NCBI GenBank assembly: GCA_017999915.1
Contig: JAGNKX010000001.1
Location: forward strand, 372,001 to 436,000
Source of the DNA: Spirochaetota bacterium
GTDB taxonomy: Bacteria > Spirochaetota > UBA4802 > UBA5550
DNA: 64,000 bases
Direction of reading: 5' to 3'
Shown: positions 62,451 to 64,000 of the stretch, one piece after another
Numbering within the stretch: position 1 is the stretch's first letter
Layout: the number at the start of each line of letters is the position of its first letter
Translations under genes and position numbers: made by a program
The notes under the pieces: model-generated
Seen by the model: the letters and a program-made list of their open reading frames with translations, nothing else
Database searches by the model: none
Told to the model about the DNA's origin: nothing

Positions 62451-62476
62451 AAACCCGCTCGAAAGAGCGGGTTTTT
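62451..62476 (+). terminator. Intrinsic terminator of the flagellin locus
   Basis: AACCCGCTC and GAGCGGGTT form a 9-bp stem capped by a GAAA tetraloop and followed by a T run (62471-62476). This is a textbook Rho-independent terminator 44 bases after the flaB2 stop. Confidence 0.92.
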
Positions 62477-62577
62477 TATTTACATGGAAACAGAGTCGTG
62501 ATGACAATGGGAAGGAACGGTCTCTCTCAGAAGGGATAAGCTCTCAGGGATACGCGATTATTTAATAAAGGAATTGT

Positions 62578-62883
62578 TCAGGCCAGGGCGTCGAAAAACG
62601 AGCCGGGCTGGATGCCAGAGGTTGTTTTCCGGGAGATGCCCGCCGGGGAATACTCGTGATGGGAGCCGCTTTTCATCAGGGCCAGCATTTTGTCATGGTC
62701 TTCCGGCGAAGGCTTGGAATAGGTGATATTCGATTCCGTCCTTCTCGTTACGCCGTGGATATTCTCAACGCGCCCGGCGTTGTACAGGGGCCAGACATAG
62801 AACTTTTCTGATGCGATCCTGTTGTTCGCCATGCCGCTGAATCCGATTTCGGCCATGCCGGTGGAAATTCTCATAATTATCAT
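62578..62883 (-). CDS. Small protein of unknown function
   Basis: This encodes 101 residues from ATG 62883, or 98 from the ATG three codons on. There is no clear ribosome-binding site. The sequence begins M-R-I-S-T-G-M-A-E-I-G-F and contains E-D-H-D-K-M-L-A-L-M-K-S-G-S-H-H-E-Y-S-P-A-G-I-S. No signal peptide or membrane helix is visible. It is convergent with the flagellin genes and separated from them by the terminator. Codon composition resembles neighbouring genes, which supports it being real. No family is recognised. Confidence 0.55.
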   Translation of the reverse strand: MIIMRISTGMAEIGFSGMANNRIASEKFYVWPLYNAGRVENIHGVTRRTESNITYSKPSPEDHDKMLALMKSGSHHEYSPAGISRKTTSGIQPGSFFDALA

Positions 62884-63064
62884 ATCGGCAGGATGACGAA
62901 CATTCTTTAATCATCTTTACCCCTGTTCAGCTAAACTCACCGCGACTGAATGGGTCATAACCGGAATGACTCCGGCATATCTGCAGCCAGATGGCATCCG
63001 TCAAGCACCGGACAAGCGCCCTTGCATTTATCAAACCCGTCTCTCCGGCGTGTTCTGATGCTCG

Positions 63065-63958
63065 CTACATAATCCTTATCTCCGCGGCGCAGCGCGGGCA
63101 GGAACAGCCGCTTTTCCCAGCGGGAACTGAAAAGGCGTTGCCGCACCCGTCGCACCTGATCTCCGGCCGGTCAACGGCGACAAGGCTGCCGCAGGATTCG
63201 CAGATCATCCTCGCGGCGCCCTTCACCGCTCTGAGCTCTCCGCCGCAACCGCCGCAGTGCCTGACCTCACTGTCGCCCGGCTCCATTTCGATATACTCAT
63301 CCCTGATCCCGCCGAGATCCATGAGCTTATCCCTGTCCGCATCGTTGAGATAGGGGGCCCAGCTCTCCAGGAGAATTCCGTGGTTAATCTTCATCCCCAT
63401 GTCGCCGGTGATATTGTCCGGGTGTGTTCCCAGGAGTCCCTGTTTCGCGCATTCCTCGATGAGCGCCCATGAGAATTTCACCCAGGCATCGTACATCTTC
63501 CAGAAGGTCGCGGAAAAAACTCTTCCCGTTTCCGGATCATAGCGAAGCGCCGCCATGGCGCGGCTCGCATTTTTTTCCAGGTCCGCCATGCCGGGAGTGA
63601 AGGCCTGGATGGTGTACTGCTCGGCCATGTAGTTGATGATTGCTTCGCGGTAATCGGGATCGCCGATGCGCGGCGAATAGGAGGCGGGACAATCAGCCAC
63701 GTGGATGGCAAAGAGCTGTTTCTGGATAGAGCGGTATCGCTCACGGTCATGTTTTTTCAGGGCCTTTTTCATGCCGGGCATAAGCTTTTCATTCAGCTCC
63801 CGCCATGCCGGTCCCGGCATCTTCGATCCCGGAGTGGATATGGATTTTTGGTAATCCCAATCGGTATAGGTGCCGCAATAATCGCAGTAGATGTAGGCGG
63901 TGGCGTACCCTGCCACCTTGGGAGAGCCGCAGGCACGGCATTTGACCTTTTTAATCAT
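63065..63958 (-). CDS. Zinc-ribbon protein of unknown function
   Basis: From ATG 63958 the protein has 297 residues; a TTG at 63985 would add nine. A first zinc ribbon lies at the start (C-R-A-C-G-S, then C-D-Y-C-G). A helical middle follows (about 50-215). The C-terminal 80 residues carry three further C-x-x-C pairs (C-G-G-C-G, C-E-S-C-G, C-D-G-C-G) and a last C-S-C-P-R-C-A. The middle helical part has no recognised fold. Zinc ribbons commonly bind nucleic acid or proteins, but no function can be assigned. The 5' flank reaches the window edge. Confidence 0.75.
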   Translation of the reverse strand: MIKKVKCRACGSPKVAGYATAYIYCDYCGTYTDWDYQKSISTPGSKMPGPAWRELNEKLMPGMKKALKKHDRERYRSIQKQLFAIHVADCPASYSPRIGDPDYREAIINYMAEQYTIQAFTPGMADLEKNASRAMAALRYDPETGRVFSATFWKMYDAWVKFSWALIEECAKQGLLGTHPDNITGDMGMKINHGILLESWAPYLNDADRDKLMDLGGIRDEYIEMEPGDSEVRHCGGCGGELRAVKGAARMICESCGSLVAVDRPEIRCDGCGNAFSVPAGKSGCSCPRCAAEIRIM

Positions 63959-64000
63959 CAAGAGAGAAGCTCCTGTCTGATACAACCATATCCCTGTTAA

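Overview
The window most likely comes from a member of the Spirochaetota. The strongest evidence is a tandem pair of FlaB-type (periplasmic) flagellins at 60470-62407, each starting M-I-I-N-H-N and about 282 residues long. Supporting signs are the relaxed lipoboxes and a DNA base composition that is G+C-rich in most genes but interrupted by A+T-rich patches. I cannot place it below phylum. No rRNA, tRNA, CRISPR array or intact insertion sequence was seen.

Layout. 1-527: 5' part of a geranylgeranyl-reductase-family flavoprotein. 909-10574: a charged coiled-coil protein, a class I adenylate cyclase convergent with it, then a rightward run lon - comFB-like - nitroreductase - pepF - STAS protein. 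10604-14825: leftward genes for a core-MetE/UROD-like protein, a small membrane protein, a CmpB-HD fusion and a MORN-repeat protein. 15177-21186: lysS, a transposase remnant, an A+T-rich lipoprotein, recQ, a YbhB-like protein, a lipoprotein and a PilZ protein. 21261-28336: a 2045-residue alpha-2-macroglobulin-like protein and a 3-hydroxyacyl-CoA dehydrogenase. 28718-35172: recD, a lipoprotein, ileS-lspA. 35195-41627: a lipoprotein, a methyl-accepting protein, a dsrE2-tusA-dsrM-like-dsrK-like sulfur/electron-transfer operon and xseA-xseB. 41692-51005: a leftward cluster combining a triple-PilZ/hydrolase/methyltransferase fusion, an AMP-ligase-like protein, an acyl carrier protein, a B12-binding radical SAM protein and a sensor kinase with receiver and HD-GYP domains. 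51259-59764: inositol-phosphatase family protein, TPR outer-membrane protein, PflA-like radical SAM protein, PstS-like lipoprotein and a large membrane/TPR protein. 60470-64000: two flagellins, a small unknown protein and a zinc-ribbon protein.

Three things stand out. First, the 41.7-51.0 kb cluster looks like a c-di-GMP-gated pathway acting on an acyl or other small-molecule substrate: three complete PilZ motifs are fused to the enzymes, and a c-di-GMP phosphodiesterase-type HD-GYP kinase is encoded just downstream. The product cannot be deduced. Second, both flagellin leaders carry two hairpins with A-R-G-G-A-G hexaloops, the proximal one holding the Shine-Dalgarno sequence, which is the architecture of CsrA-controlled flagellin mRNA. 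Third, the dsrE2-tusA-dsrM/dsrK-like operon joins a soluble sulfur relay to a membrane quinone/heterodisulfide-reductase-type module.

Nucleotide second messengers recur: class I adenylate cyclase, a ComFB-domain protein, a single-domain PilZ protein, the triple PilZ protein, an HD-GYP protein and an HD-domain membrane fusion. Intergenic regions carry a three-copy double-hairpin repeat, a MITE-like element, a two-copy palindromic repeat and a transposase fragment.
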